Source: Symbiodinium natans
Lineage: Eukaryota; Sar; Dinophyceae; Suessiales; Symbiodiniaceae
Direction of reading: 5' to 3'
Assembly (NCBI GenBank): GCA_905221605.1
Contig: CAJNDS010000054.1
Location: forward strand, 179,978-243,977
Length of the DNA: 64,000 nt
How positions within the stretch are numbered: the first letter of the stretch is position 1; the number at the start of each line of letters is the position of its first letter. Shown here in pieces: positions 41,288 through 52,290 of this stretch. The translations under genes and the position numbers were made by a program. Below the pieces are notes generated by a model that did no database searches, had not been told where the DNA came from, and saw only the letters and a program-made list of their open reading frames with translations.

Positions 41288-41417
41288 GTAAGGGACCATA
41301 TTCAGGGACCATGCAACTGCTCTTAGATCGACCTTGTGTAGGGTTGATAGCATCCATGGGCTTCACGCGCTTCGTACATGATTAGGGCGTCGGGGAGTTG
41401 GCTTCTAGGGTTTCCAA

Positions 41418-41471
41418 ACCCTAAACCCTAAACCCTAAACCCTAAACCCTAAACCCTAAACCCTAAACCCT
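41418..41471. repeat. CCCTAAA tract
   Basis: About eight units. Confidence 0.95.
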
Positions 41472-41539
41472 TAGAAGCCCCAAGCCCTAAACCAGAACAG
41501 CAACAGTCTTGGGGACTCTCTGAGCTCGCTCACAAAGAA

Positions 41540-41700
41540 GAATTCAAGGTGCCATATGGAGCAGGGTATATATTACTGTTTTTGGTGAGTGTATATAAGG
41601 TTCTTTTTTAATTTGGTGAGTGTATATACCTGGTGTCCTTTTGGGGGTACAAGAAATACATACCGTACTCTATATACTTCAAGGGAGGGTAGATGATCCT
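41540..41700. repeat. TTTGGTGAGTGTATAT repeat
   Basis: TTTGGTGAGTGTATATA occurs at about 41580 and 41613 in an AT-rich stretch with further TATA-like words. No gene. Confidence 0.6.
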
Positions 41701-41772
41701 GAACTCCAAGAAGCCTGCTAAGGTTTAAGGAAGGGCTTATGGTGCATACGCTCTAATTTGGAGCATCATTTG

Positions 41773-41868
41773 GGATGGTCCCCCTTATACTAGCAGTCCC
41801 GAGTAGGGATTCTAGTACCCCGATGATAATCCCTATGAAGGAGTTGTTAGTACAAGGGGAACCTCCCA
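41773..41868. mobile_element. Hairpin element, CAGTCC family, diverged copy
   Basis: GTCCCCCTTATACTAGCAGT at the left and TTAGTACAAGGGGAACCTCCC at the right flank a degraded version of the TAGGGAT stem. Confidence 0.6.
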
Positions 41869-42449
41869 AAGGATCATACGAGTATGGCGCAGGTGGGTAG
41901 ATGCCCCCAGTCGCAGAGCGCGGTTCGTGTAACCCTAAACTCGAAACCCTAAACCCTACACCCTAAACCCTAATCCCATGTAACCGCCCTAAGGGGTGGC
42001 CCTCAAGGTGGATAATGTCCGGCTTCGTCCGAAAAGTGTATTGAGACCGAAGTTGGGCTTTCGTAATTTGGGGTTTAGAGTCTAGGGTTTAGGGTTTAGG
42101 GTTTAGGGTTGAGGACTTGTCCCAATCTGGGGTTTGTGGTTTGAAGGTCGACGCTTGTACTCGCTCAATGCGTGGTGCTGCGCAGCATGTGGGTTGGTAT
42201 TTTAGAACTCTGCGATTTGAAGGCTGTTTTTTGGATGCTTCCAAGGCATGTGTTGGTTTTCTTGGAATCCGGAATCCGGACTTCATGATTTGAAGTTTAA
42301 CCCAACGACTCCTCCATAAACCCCAAACCCTAAAAACTCCTTGAACAAGTGTGGTTGGCTAATGCTTGCATTGATCATGCGATGTTCGACGAATCGACTG
42401 ACGGCCACCCGGAGCGGAACCCAAGCAACCCCCTGCCCAAAACGTGGTT

Positions 42450-42595
42450 CTACTTGGAGGTTCATGGTACTAATTAACCAATTATATCTGTACTTAGAAC
42501 TGCACTTGTAACCATATTCGGGCACTTAAGGGGCCTATAAGTGGGTTATAAGTACAGTTATACTTGGTTAATAAGTACCATGAACCTCCAAGTAG
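42450..42595. mobile_element. 146-bp hairpin element, CTACTTGGAGGTTCATGG family
   Basis: A perfect 22-bp terminal inverted repeat starts CTACTTGGAGGTTCATGG and ends CCATGAACCTCCAAGTAG. The arms stay partly complementary towards the centre (AATTAACCA with TGGTTAAT, CTGTACTTA with TAAGTACAG). It is the most intact of at least eight related copies. Confidence 0.75.
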
Positions 42596-43183
42596 GACTT
42601 GAGAAAAGGGTATATATGCGGCATAAAAGCGGTCCCTAAGATAAGGTGTTTAGGGTCTTTTTGTTGGCTCACGGTTTCTCTGAAGGCCAATTGCAGCATG
42701 ATCTGTCGGCTCAATCTGCGGAGACCGCACCTCGGCAAGAAGCCTGCGCATCCTCGCAGGGGTGGCATAGTGTGGGCTACAGGCCCCAAAGCGGATCTCG
42801 AAGTCTTACCTAAGCCGAGGCTGAAGCAAGCGGTTGAGGGGGTAGGGTTTGGGGTTTGGGGGGTTAGGGTTTAGGTTTTGGATTCAGGGCTTCAATCATT
42901 GGGTTCGGGCCTCGCTCAGCAGCGCAGTTCGTGCATCCAGCGTCTCCCAAAAGAGTGTGTCAACACTAGGGGGTTGGTTAGGTTTAGGGTTTAAGGTTCA
43001 GGGTAACAGTGCCTAGCGCGGGATCCCATCGTCTCGCACCGTTTGGGGCAAGGGCTTAGGGTTTTGGGCTTAGGGATTACTCATAGGGTTTAGGGTTTAG
43101 GGTTTAGGGTTTAGGGCTTAGAGCTTACTTATATGGTTCAGGTTTAGGGCTTAGTAGGGCTTAGTTAGTAGGGCTTAGTTAGC

Positions 43184-43307
43184 AGGGCTTAGGGCTTAGG
43201 GCTTAGGGCTTAGGGCTTAGGGCTTAGGGCTTAGGGCTTAGGGCTTAGGGCTTAGGGCTTAGGGCTTAGGGCTTAGGGCTTAGGGCTTAGGGCTTAGGGC
43301 TTAGGGC
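43184..43307. repeat. CTTAGGG tract
   Basis: About 17 pure CTTAGGG units. The variant has replaced TTTAGGG throughout the block. Confidence 0.96.
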
Positions 43308-43493
43308 AAGAAAATTAACATCGTGGGCTCCCCCCGACTCGCAACCCCGACCTTTTAGAGCCTCCCAAAGAACCGAAGATTCTCAGAAAGCCAAACAAGC
43401 CTGCAAACCCTAAACCCCCCTTGACCCTAAACCCCGAACCCTAGATCCTACAACCCTACAACTCCAGAATCAACCCCAATACCCCAGCAGCTA

Positions 43494-43520
43494 CCCCCCC
43501 CCCAAAAAAAAAAAAAAAAA
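43494..43520. repeat. C10-A17 composite homopolymer
   Basis: Complement of a T-then-G run. Confidence 0.95.
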
Positions 43521-43566
43521 CAACAACAACAAGAAACAAAACAAGCGCCTGAAGCCTTAGGTACAG

Positions 43567-43641
43567 TGCATGAAGTCCACCCTGCGCAACCTCTTGCTGG
43601 AGCACTTCGGCCAAGACGGCGACCTGGCCCGGGGGGACGCT
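43567..43641 (+). CDS. Candidate exon, strong
   Basis: Between GTACAG and GTTAGG: CMKSTLRNLLLEHFGQDG then DLARGDA. Protein-like, family unknown. Confidence 0.48.
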
Positions 43642-43883
43642 GTTAGGCTTTGCTGCCTCCAGAACCCTAAACCCTAACCTAAACCCTAAACCCTTTAGCT
43701 TGCTAGGGTTTAGGACGTGTAGCTAAGGCCCGAGGTTCAGGGCCGTATGGAGCCTGGAAGTCTTCAAGGCGGTTTAGGGTTTAGGGTTTGGGGTTTGAAG
43801 TTTAGGGTTTGCAGGCCTCAATGTCAAAGGTGTCGGCCCCAATGCAGCCACTAGTCAAGATGCCAGAGGTACACCTTTTTTCA

Positions 43884-43972
43884 TGGGAATGTCAGGGGGT
43901 CCTTAATAGGGATTATAGTACCCCCTTTCCTCATCCCTATTAAGGACGGTTAGTACAAGGGGGAACATGCCA
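43884..43972. mobile_element. Hairpin element, CAGTCC family, left end damaged
   Basis: GTCCTTAATAGGGATTATAG and CATCCCTATTAAGGACGG pair, and the right end TAGTACAAGGGGGAACAT is intact, but the left CCCCCTTATACTAG end is missing. Confidence 0.6.
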
Positions 43973-44394
43973 AGGCATAGGGGAGTATGGGTCTTCACGC
44001 CCGGACGTGACCTCTGTAGGCCTCTGAAGGCTTTAGGGTTTCGGAGAACCCCCTCAAGCGCTTAGGAACTCTGGCGCCAATTCCAAGAAGCCAAACCCTA
44101 AACTTTTACACCCTAAGCCCCTCTCAGCCCTTAGCCCTAAAACCTTTAAACAAAACCAGGATTCAGGGAGATTGCTTTAAACCTTCAAGCTCAAACCCAC
44201 CCTGCACCATGATCCACCAGGGGGAAGGGAAGAACTCCCAAACCCGAAGCCCCCGAAACCACTACATGAATAAATATGCCCTTTTGAACCCAAAGTGCCC
44301 TTTGGGGTCTATGGTTTAGGGTTTCCCGCAGCCCTTCATCCTTTAAACCCGTTCTGAACCCTTTTTGGCCTTTAAACCCTTTTCAAACCCTGGC

Positions 44395-44515
44395 CAGAGT
44401 CGGCTGCAGGTTTCACCGACACGCCGTCTCGGCCGGGTCATGCGGAAGCCTGCGTGGCGAGACATGTGAAGCGACTCTGGACGGCCTCGCGTCTGTAGTG
44501 GCGAGGTTGGAGGGG
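44395..44515 (+). CDS. Candidate exon, three open frames
   Basis: GC-rich island after GGCTGCAG and before TTTAGGG. Readings include GSCGSLRGETCEATLDGL and RPGHAEACVARHVKRLW. The choice needs a homologue. Confidence 0.3.
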
Positions 44516-44754
44516 TTTAGGGTTTAGGGGATTTCAGGATTTAGTTTTTACCTTCATGTAAGGGGTTCTTAAGAGGAGGTTAGAACGGGGTATTTTGGGG
44601 TTCTGTAAACTATAGGGTTATGGCAGTTATGGCCCATAGAGTTGGAGTTTAGAGTTTACTTGGGGTTAAGGCTTAAATTCGTGATTTGAGGCCCGACTTG
44701 TTGGGCTCCAAGGTCTATGGGGCGGCTTGCTGCCTAGGCCGTACCCTAAACACT

Positions 44755-44955
44755 TGTGATGTATGTGTGTATTTACATGTATGTATGTGTATATACACAC
44801 GTATACATATATACAAATATTTTCGTATTTATATTTATATAGTTGCATTTTGTGTATGTAAGTATTCACACACATACTTGTACATCCTCTCTCTACTACA
44901 CATGTCTCCCTCTCTCTCTTTGTCTCTATCACTCCGATCTCTCCCTCACTCTCAG
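44755..44955. repeat. ATGTATGTGTATAC-rich and CT-rich stretch
   Basis: Purine-pyrimidine alternating DNA (TGTATG/CATACA) followed by a CT-rich run ending CACTCTCAG, another good acceptor-like sequence. The frames here are low-complexity. Confidence 0.6.
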
Positions 44956-45484
44956 AAAGTATACACCCCATATAGTATCTCGTTGTATTCTACGAGACTG
45001 TACTGCCTGTATGCATATAACCAGCGCTTCGGGCCAGGGCCTGAACCGCGTGCTTGGCGTCAGATTTAGCAACTTACATGATGGCTGCTGATCGTCGGAG
45101 TGGTCTTCCCCCAGGGTGTCTAGGTGAGGGTTTGGGTTCAGGGTTTGAGGTTTGGGGTTTAGGGTTTAGGGTACGCCAGCCTAACCCTAACGTTGTCATG
45201 GCCCGTTGAGGTTACATAATCTAAATTGACTTCAAGCATATTCTGATCTAGGTTGCTGCATACCCGTTCCCTTTTTGAATAAGGGCTTCTGGTTACAAGT
45301 TACAACGCAGAAGAACACCCATCTGAGGGGGGTGGGTGGGTGGGTTCTCGTCTCGGAGGAACCTTAAACCCCAAAAGCGACCCAAACAAAAACCTGGAAT
45401 AAGGCCATAGCTGAATTCTAACCCCTGAAGTCTCAGCCCTAAGATCCTAAAATGCCCCCTCAACCCTAAACGCATGGTTAGACA

Positions 45485-45546
45485 CGCGTCTTAATATAGG
45501 CTACCTGACCTATAGCCCTACTTAGATCTACCCATGTACCTTCAAG
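45485..45546. mobile_element. Half element, ACTTGAAGGTTCATGG family
   Basis: Right half only: TAATATAGGCTACC, CTATAGCCCTACTTAG, CCCATGTACCTTCAAGTAAG. The sequence matches the right half of the 29424 copy closely. Confidence 0.5.
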
Positions 45547-45690
45547 TAAGCCCTATATCCGCTAAACCTTCAGCCCAAGCCCTAAACCTTACACCCAAAA
45601 CCCTAAACCTGAAACCCTAAACCTGAAACCCTAAACCTTAAACCTTAAACCCTATACCCTAAACCTGAAACCCCAAACTTCTGAGATCAG

Positions 45691-45759
45691 GTCCTGCATC
45701 AACTTTGGTCCGCCGACTCCCTGGTTGAAGATGCGGCTGCCCCGCTTGCAAGAAGAAGG
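45691..45759 (+). CDS. Candidate exon, phase 0
   Basis: Between GAGATCAG and GTTGAG: VLHQLWSADSLVEDAAAP then LARRR. CCCTAAA left, TTTAGGG right. Confidence 0.48.
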
Positions 45760-45932
45760 GTTGAGGGTTTAGGGTTTAGGGCTAGGGTTTAGGGTTTAGG
45801 GTTTAGGGTTTAGGATGTAGGATGTAGGGTTTAGGCTTATTTCAGGTTTAGGGCTTACTCGGGCTCACGCGTTAGACGCTTAGGGTGGTTTGGGATTTTC
45901 TCTTTTTTCCGGGCCTACACAGAGCTCATGGC

Positions 45933-46157
45933 TTAATGTTGCACCCGGTTTAGTATCGGCCCCCGCTTTAAAGACAAACTGGCCGAATTATTCAGACACC
46001 CTGACTGTTTGGGAGTCCCTCTTTAAAGACAAATCGTCCAGGCGCCATATTCCACGCGCCGCGCCTTTAAAAAAAGACAGCCGGGCATCACTGCCCCTTT
46101 CCGCGCCTCCGACTGTCCAGGGGGGGGGGGCCCCCACACTAAACCGGGTGCCACATT
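45933..46157. mobile_element. Inverted-repeat element, TTAATGTTGCACCCGG family
   Basis: 225 bp with ends TTAATGTTGCACCCGGTTTAGT and its near complement ACTAAACCGGGTGCCACATTA. The interior has CTTTAAAGAC twice, CACCCTGACTGTTTGGGAG, and a G10 run. The interior matches, in reverse, the right part of the 24181-25076 element. No ORF of its own; the frame crossing it is a shadow. Confidence 0.7.
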
Positions 46158-46809
46158 AGGGGTCTTCGGGCTCTTTCTTTTGTGGGGGTGCCTTTTCGGG
46201 GTGTTTGCGTGGCCTTCTTTCCAAGACACTTAGACCTTGTTGTTCTCACCCATTGTTTGAATAAAAGAGTTAAACTTACTGAAGAACCCCTTTTTGTGGG
46301 CCAAGTTGGGGTGGGGGGAGGGGCATGCTGTGACTGGCGTTTCAGAATCAGGTTTAGGGTTCAGGGTTTAGGGTTTAGGGTTTAGGGTTTATGGCTCGTA
46401 GGGCATAATTAGGTTTAGGGCTTGAGACATGTAGAGTTCTGGGGTCTACGATGTGCAAAGTGCTTGTTGCGGTTGAGGCCCAGCCCTTCTAGCTTGTTCA
46501 GGGTTTAGGGTTTAGGGTTTAGGGTTTCGGGGTTAGGGTGTTCAGGGTTTTCAGGGTTTTGAGGGTTTCGGGTTTAGGATGGTACGAGTCGTAGGCGGGG
46601 CTTGGGGCTTTCTAGATAACTCAGTCCAAAAGCCTACTTGGTTCGAGGTTCTGCGTGGGGTCATAAGTACATTGCGTTGAGGCTGTGTGTAGGCCACCTT
46701 CACTTCTAACTCTTCTAACCCTACGTACCCCTACTTGTAACCACACACGGTTTAGGGTTTAGGGTTTAGGGTTTAGGGTTAGGGTTTAGGGTTCAAGTGG
46801 ACCTGTACA

Positions 46810-46881
46810 CCCGAACATCTGAAGGTGGAGGAGATGTTTCACAGCTCAGCCCTGCTTCGGAGGCCGGAACAGCAATCAGCT
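46810..46881 (+). CDS. Candidate exon, two frames
   Basis: PEHLKVEEMFHSSALLRR then PEQQSA, or in another frame VDLYTRTSEGGGDVSQLS. Edges unclear. Confidence 0.28.
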
Positions 46882-47519
46882 AAGCATCTATGGGGCCACG
46901 TCACCTGACACAAAACTATTTCCTGAGCCCTAAAACCCTGCACACTCCCGAAGTCGTAGCATTGCAATCCCCAAGGGCCCCTGCAAGCCCTCATCGCAGG
47001 GCCCTTCCCCCTGAATCCACAATTAGGGTTTAGAGTTTCATCCTCCTTAAACTCCTCAACTTCACGCCCATCGGATGCCATGCTCGCGCAGCCACCCCCG
47101 GCCGGCAGAGAATAAAATTCCTCGAGTCCGGGGAGTCGAGTTGAGATCTCCCAACCAGTACCCTCTGCCCCATACTGCCTTTTTCCACACAAAGGGCTTC
47201 CTTTGAAACCGATGGTTCTTCAGGTTAGGTTTTTTGGGTTTAGGGTCTAGGGTTTAGGGCTTAGGGTTTAGGGTTTCGGGTTTAGGGTTTAGGGTTTAGC
47301 TGTTTCATACAGATAAGCAATGGCAAGCACAAGAACCCTACAGCTTGATAACCCGAAGGAACCTCGAAGGAGCTGGGCCTTGCCTGAAGCCCCCAATCCC
47401 TTCGACCCCAAGCCCGTTTAGGTTTTAGGTTTTTGGGTTTAGGGTTTAGGTTTAGGGTTGAGTTTGTTGCTTACCCCCTTAGCCCGAATGCCTTAAAAAC
47501 CTAGGCGTGTTCGGGACAG

Positions 47520-47561
47520 GTCACCGTGGTCGCCAAAGTCAGAAGATTGCAGCTGGCCTGA
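47520..47561 (+). CDS. Candidate terminal exon
   Basis: After GGGACAG, reads VTVVAKVRRLQLA and TGA. Confidence 0.28.
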   Translation, partial: VTVVAKVRRLQLA

Positions 47562-47670
47562 GGCAACTGCACGGGCTTCGGTTTAGGGTTTAAGTAGGGC
47601 TTAGGGCCAGCTCATGGTTGGAAACTTACGGCTTGTCGGGGTTCACCCTAAACGCTGCAGCTTAAACCAC

Positions 47671-47777
47671 CTGGTTCTTAGTAGGGAATGAGGGAATAAT
47701 GGCCCTATATATACCCTTTACTGGATTATATAGGGTACCTCACTCCCTCATTCCCTACTAAGATAAGAACCCGCCAG
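47671..47777. repeat. Hairpin with CTTAGTAGGGAATGAGGGA arms
   Basis: CTGGTTCTTAGTAGGGAATG and its near complement ending AAGATAAGAACCCGCCAG, with GCCCTATATATACCC in the loop region. Imperfect foldback, no related copy noticed. Confidence 0.6.
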
Positions 47778-48074
47778 TAAACCCTAAGCCACCTAGAGTC
47801 TAGCCTTGCTGTAGCGGCTTTTTGTCCGCGGCCGTCTTGCCCCGAATCCTTCTCCCTCGGATTGTGGTTCTGCGGACGAGTCTACACCCTGACACACCTT
47901 TAAAGCACCTTTGCAAAGATAAAAATCCCCAGCAAAAGAAGGAATTTATAATCTTTTCTGGTCTTTCTCAGGGCACAGAAACTACTCCAGGGGTTTCGGG
48001 GGTTGGGATTTAGCTTCTTGAGACCGCTCCTTGCTCACCCCTAAACCCTAAACCCTAAACCATGCTGACTTCAG

Positions 48075-48163
48075 AAGCGTTGCAAGCCTGAGCCCACCTC
48101 CCTGCTGGAGGTGGCAACCAGGGCGGAGACGCAAGTCACGAACTTCCTGGAGAAGATGGAGAG
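48075..48163 (+). CDS. Candidate exon, strong
   Basis: Between GACTTCAG and GTGCTT: KRCKPEPTSLLEVATRAE then TQVTNFLEKME. Helical, with CCCTAAA 20 bp to the left. Confidence 0.52.
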
Positions 48164-48639
48164 GTGCTTCTGGGCTTCTGGGGCTCGGGGGACTGAGGGC
48201 ACTGGGGGGAAGGTTATATGGTCCCCTACCTTCTTTAAAGGCTTCTGAAGTATGGGCCCTTGGGTTTTATTGGGTGTATGAGGGGTATATAATAAGGGTT
48301 CTCAATAAAGTGTTCATGTTAAGACCATGAAACTACCCTAAGAGCATGGGACCTGTGCTTGGCGTGGCTTTGAGTCTCGCGACAGAGTGCCCCCTGCCTT
48401 GACGGCTTCATCCTTAGAGGAGGACGAACGAGCCCCAAAAGCCTAGGGTTTAGGGTTAGGGCAGTATGCGGAATCAAAAAAGGGTTAAACTAGATCCTCG
48501 CCCTAGTTCTTGTGTCGGCCATAAGACAGAGGTTTTCCTATTACAGGAAACTGAACGGAAGACGGGGGAAGAAGGGTTTCCTACAACCATATAGAGAAAT
48601 TAGAGGAAGAGTTTAACATAGGAAAATGACATGAGAGGT

Positions 48640-48720
48640 TTTCAGGTTAATACATATATATATATATATGTACATACAGGAAATGGAGGCAACGCTATAA
48701 ATATATATATATATATACCC
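48640..48720. repeat. TA dinucleotide runs
   Basis: Two ATATAT runs (about 48653-48669 and 48698-48716) separated by a short unique spacer. No gene. Confidence 0.85.
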
Positions 48721-48879
48721 GAGATAGATGTTCCCTATGGACATGCAAGGGAAGTCGGTTCTTTTTCAAGACATAGAGAAAAATGTTTTCCTATCAAACT
48801 TACAGAAAGGGCTGGGTTGTGTTTAACATGAGAGAGAATGAGCGTTATTCCGTTGATTTTCTTCTGTCCACGCTGCCCC

Positions 48880-49000
48880 ATGCCTCCTCACCCACACCTG
48901 CAGCAGAAAAAGAGAACGCGCCCCGGCACCCGCAGCAAAAACAAGAACATGCCCCGCACCCGCAACAAAAACACACCCGCAACGAAAAAAACACTCTTGC
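48880..49000. repeat. CCCGCANCAAAAACA imperfect repeat
   Basis: Repeats of GCACCCGCAGCAAAAACAAG and CGCACCCGCAACAAAAACAC. They lie inside an 82-codon frame, which I do not regard as a gene. Confidence 0.6.
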
Positions 49001-49004
49001 CGGC

Positions 49005-49119
49005 TTAGGGTTCATCGGTAGTCAAAAGTAGGGTTATCACAAAGGTAAGCTATATTGTAATGTTAATTGGGGTCCGTATTATAACCCTGCTCATAACTTC
49101 CCCTGAACCTTCAAGTAGG
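49005..49119. mobile_element. Hairpin element, ACTTGAAGGTTCATGG family
   Basis: Left arm GGGTTCATCGGTAGTC is eroded; the right arm CCCCTGAACCTTCAAGTAGG is good. Internal AAAAGTAGGGTTAT pairs with ATAACCCTGCT. Confidence 0.5.
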
Positions 49120-49373
49120 GACCCCACAAGCACGAGAACCTCCCTAAACACTGTACACCCTGCACTACTGTCAACCCTATATAAGCCCTCACCCCATCCA
49201 TAAACCCTCTCTAAACTTCGGCATCTCAAGAGACTGGGAGGCATGGATGTCGGGTTTGGGTTTAGAGTTTCGGGTTCAGGGATGTTCAGGGTATAAGGAT
49301 GTTTAGGGTTTAGGGTTTGCGGTCTCTCTCTGTCCCTACTTGTTGGTTCTCTCTCTTGTTCTCCTTCTCGCAG

Positions 49374-49459
49374 GCTGTCCGCTCGCAGCGGAGACCGTGA
49401 CGGTTCCGAGTCACCAGTCTACCGTGCCTGCGCAGGATCAGAGGTCGACGTTGATGAGA
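49374..49459 (+). CDS. Candidate exon with classic acceptor
   Basis: A 45-bp CT-rich tract ending TTCTCGCAG precedes LSARSGDRDGSESPVYRA then CAGSEVDVDE; GTTTGG follows. The splice edges are among the clearest seen. Confidence 0.48.
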
Positions 49460-49572
49460 GTTTGGGGCTCAGGGTTTGGGGTTCAGGGTTTGGGGTTTAG
49501 GGTTTGGGGTTTAGGGTTTAGAGTTTAGGGTTTAGAGTTTAGGGTTTAGAGTTTAGGGTTTTGAGTTTAGGG
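49440..49572. repeat. TTTAGGG/TTTGGGG/TTTAGAG tract
   Basis: Alternating TTTAGGG and TTTAGAG units in the right half form a 14-bp higher-order repeat. Confidence 0.88.
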
Positions 49573-49687
49573 TTCGGCGACTTCCGGCACCTTGAAATAT
49601 GGAGAAGCTGGCCGAGGAAGCTGGGGGATGAGGTATTCCATCCAGGGCTTAGGGGCCTCTTCGAGTTAGAGTTCGGGGTTTGGGGTT

Positions 49688-49790
49688 GGGATGTTCCCCT
49701 TACACTAACAGTCCTTCATAAGGTTTTAGAATCAAAAAAAAAGCTACAATCCCAATTAAGGACTGCTAGTTTTTAAGGGGGTAGCATCCC
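49688..49790. mobile_element. Hairpin element, CAGTCC family, stem partly lost
   Basis: GGATGTTCCCCTTACACTAA and AAGGGGGTAGCATCC ends, with GTCCTTCATAAGG against CAATTAAGGACTG. An A9 run interrupts the loop. Confidence 0.55.
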
Positions 49791-50046
49791 AAGTTTAGGC
49801 TTTGATTTTCCTTTTTGGGAACCTGGGTGTCAGGATTCCAGTTGGGGGTTCCGGCTGCGCCCAAAACACTTCGGTTTTCGGGTTTAGGGCCTAGGGTTTC
49901 GGGTGCCCTGACTCCTAAACCATACAGAAGGGCCTGCCATTGGGCTTACGTTTTTACATACCATATTTCTATGTACCAACCATACCACCTCCCAAGACTA
50001 TTAACCCAAAATACAAGCAGCCTTCACTCATTTTGAAACAGCACCA

Positions 50047-50076
50047 CCCCCCCCCCCCCCCCAAAAAAAAAAAAAA
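50047..50076. repeat. C16-A14 composite homopolymer
   Basis: Followed by an ATATAT run to 50103. Complement is T-then-G. Confidence 0.95.
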
Positions 50077-50457
50077 TAAACATACATATATATATATATA
50101 TATTGAAGAAAATAGAACAAAATCATAAAACTAAAACAGAAATACAGAAATACATACTTAAAATAGTTTAACAGATTGAAGGTCATTTAGGTTTAGAGAG
50201 TTTAGGGGTTTAGAGGTTATGGTCAAAGGTTTAGGGGTGTACTGGTTCATGTTTAAAGCTGGTCGGCATCTGCTCTGATCAAGGTCTGTTCTGGAGCCGA
50301 GTAAAAAGAAAGGCGTAGAAACCCCATCGGCGCTTTAGATCCTATAGGCTTCTGATGAGTTAGAAGGGTTTAACTTTCAGGCTTTTGCTGCGGAAACGTA
50401 AACCTAAACCCTCAGCCCTCAACCCTAAGCCCTAAACTTCTTCACATCGCAATTCAG

Positions 50458-50538
50458 GTGGCCCGGCAAGGTCACCGCCAGCGAAGGCTCACGAAACACG
50501 AAGCATACCAGCACGACGTAGCAATCTTGAAGCAGCAG
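50458..50538 (+). CDS. Candidate exon, strong, phase 0
   Basis: 27 whole codons between AATTCAG and GTTTGG: VARQGHRQRRLTKHEAYQ then HDVAILKQQ. A basic amphipathic helix, possibly IQ-like, though not a clear IQ motif. CCCTAAA left, TTTAGGG right. Confidence 0.52.
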
Positions 50539-50973
50539 GTTTGGGAGCTTGGGTTTGAGGGTTAAGGGTTTAGGGTTCAGGGTCGACCAGACGTTAGTCC
50601 CTAAACTCGATAGCTCGACTTTGCCTAGAGCAGCTCGGTACTTAAAGAGGGGTTTAGGGTTTAGGGTTTAGGACTAAACCCTAAGCCCCAAACCATTTAG
50701 GGTTTAGGTTTTGCCGGGCAACAGGTTCAAGGGCGTCAAAAGCTAGCGCTTTTCGAAGCTCGAAGGGCTGAATCCCTCGAAATCATCGGCTAGAAGGTCC
50801 CCAGTGGTGCTTTAGGGTTTAGGGTTTAGGGTTTAGGGTTTCGGGTTTAGGGTTTAGGGTACGCTTTTGCTCGTTTTTGTTTAAAGAAAGGGTAACTATT
50901 TACAACAACGAATTTATCTTTTGTCTCGGCAAAGGTGTATAGCTTACTTGAGCTGGCGAGGGAGCGTATTGCG

Positions 50974-51076
50974 GGTTCTTAGTGGTACCCTTTTGTCCCG
51001 TTTTGGTTCAAGGTTCCCTTATCAACTAACCACCCCAAAAAGGGTACCCTTGTTACGGTATGGTTTCTGGGCTACG
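50974..51076. mobile_element. Hairpin element, TAGCCCAGTGGTACCC family
   Basis: GTGGTACCCTTTTGTCCC with AAAAAGGGTACCCTTG, and a right end TTTCTGGGCTACGAAG. It shares GTTCAAGGTTCCCTT with the 25205 copy. Confidence 0.6.
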
Positions 51077-51228
51077 AAGCCTTACAAGACACCAAAAGCC
51101 CTTTTTTTCCTTCAAAATGTCAGAACCCCCCGAAACCCAAATGCACCCAAACCCTAAGCCCTAAACCCCAAACCCTAAACCCTAAACCCTAAACCCCAAA
51201 CCCCAAACCCTATACACATCACTTGCAG

Positions 51229-51273
51229 GAACCCTCAGCTCGCAGCCCCGACGGCGGAGGCAGCAGTATGGGG
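51229..51273 (+). CDS. Candidate exon
   Basis: After ACTTGCAG, reads EPSARSPDGGGSSMG. The right edge is lost in a G-run. Confidence 0.28.
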
Positions 51274-51479
51274 GGGCATGCGGGGTTTATGCTAGAGCCC
51301 AGTTGGGAAGTTTCCCTTTTGAATATAAAACCCTAGGAAATAATAAAATAATTGTTATTAAGGGTCTATCTGCCGCTGTTCACTTTCTAGGGTGTATAGG
51401 TTCCCCGAAGAATTAAAAAAGAACCTTTGAACCAAAAGGGCTACTTTTTTGATTCCTGGGTTACTCTTGAGCCTAGGTT

Positions 51480-52080
51480 TGGGGATTTGGGATTTGGGGG
51501 CTTGGGGTTTAGGATGTTAGGGCTTAGGGCTCAGGTTTTGACCCTAAACCCCAAGTTTATGATTTAGGGCTTAGGGTTTAGGGTTTAACCCTAAACCCTA
51601 ATCAGTCCGTTGATTTTCCAACGCCAACATGTCCTACTTCTCGGAGCTCATGTCTGACATTTAGGCATGTCTAACATGCCCCGAATAGACCTCCCAAATC
51701 TCGATATGCCTAGTCTAGTATTATTTAGAGCTCGGGTTGTACCTAGTTAGGAGAGGGCCGGTTAAGTGTTTTCCTTACTTGATTAGGCCTGGGTAGGAGG
51801 CTTTGGGATTTAGGCCGTCAGGGTGCAGGACTTAAGCTTTGGCGTTTGGAGATTTAGGTCGTGTTCGAGTTGGGATTTCAAGGGGCCACGGAATAGCCAG
51901 CGCCAGCCCTGAGCGAACCCTAAACCTCTGAAGCCTATAGGACCTTAACGCCCTAATCCTCAACCCCTGAACACTAGATCCTAAATTCACCACACTCATG
52001 AAACATGCGGCCTTCCACTTGGGAAGGAGCCTTTGATTCTCCCGGCTGCTGCGCGAGCCCAGCTGGACTGCTTTTGCTTC
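51480..52080. other. No firm gene
   Basis: Short TTTAGGG and CCCTAAA pieces near 51500-51600. A possible terminal exon at 51625-51663 (NMSYFSELMSDI, TAG). Otherwise unique DNA. Confidence 0.35.
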
Positions 52081-52101
52081 AGGGGTTAGGTTGCAGGCTG
52101 T

Positions 52102-52208
52102 GAGGTCTGGAGGTCTAGAGGTCGAGAGGTCTAGAGGTCTAGAGGTCTAGAGGTCTAGAGGTCTAGAGGTCAAGAGGTCTAGAGGTTTAGAGGTTTGAGG
52201 TTTAGGGT
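52102..52208. repeat. GAGGTCTA 10-bp tandem repeat grading into TTTAGGG
   Basis: Units AGAGGTCTAG change to AGAGGTTTAG, then GAGGTTTAGGG, from left to right. Confidence 0.9.
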
Positions 52209-52290
52209 TCACTTGCACCCACCCCAAGCCTTACTAAGGGGCATAAAGGTACCTTGTTGGAGGTTTGGGGAGCCACATGGTCAGGCACCC

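Noticed and set aside
44666-45069. ORFs of 101 and 127 codons near 44.7-45.1 kb
   Set aside because: Both are mostly Tyr/Ile/Cys-rich translations of TGTATA and CT repeats.
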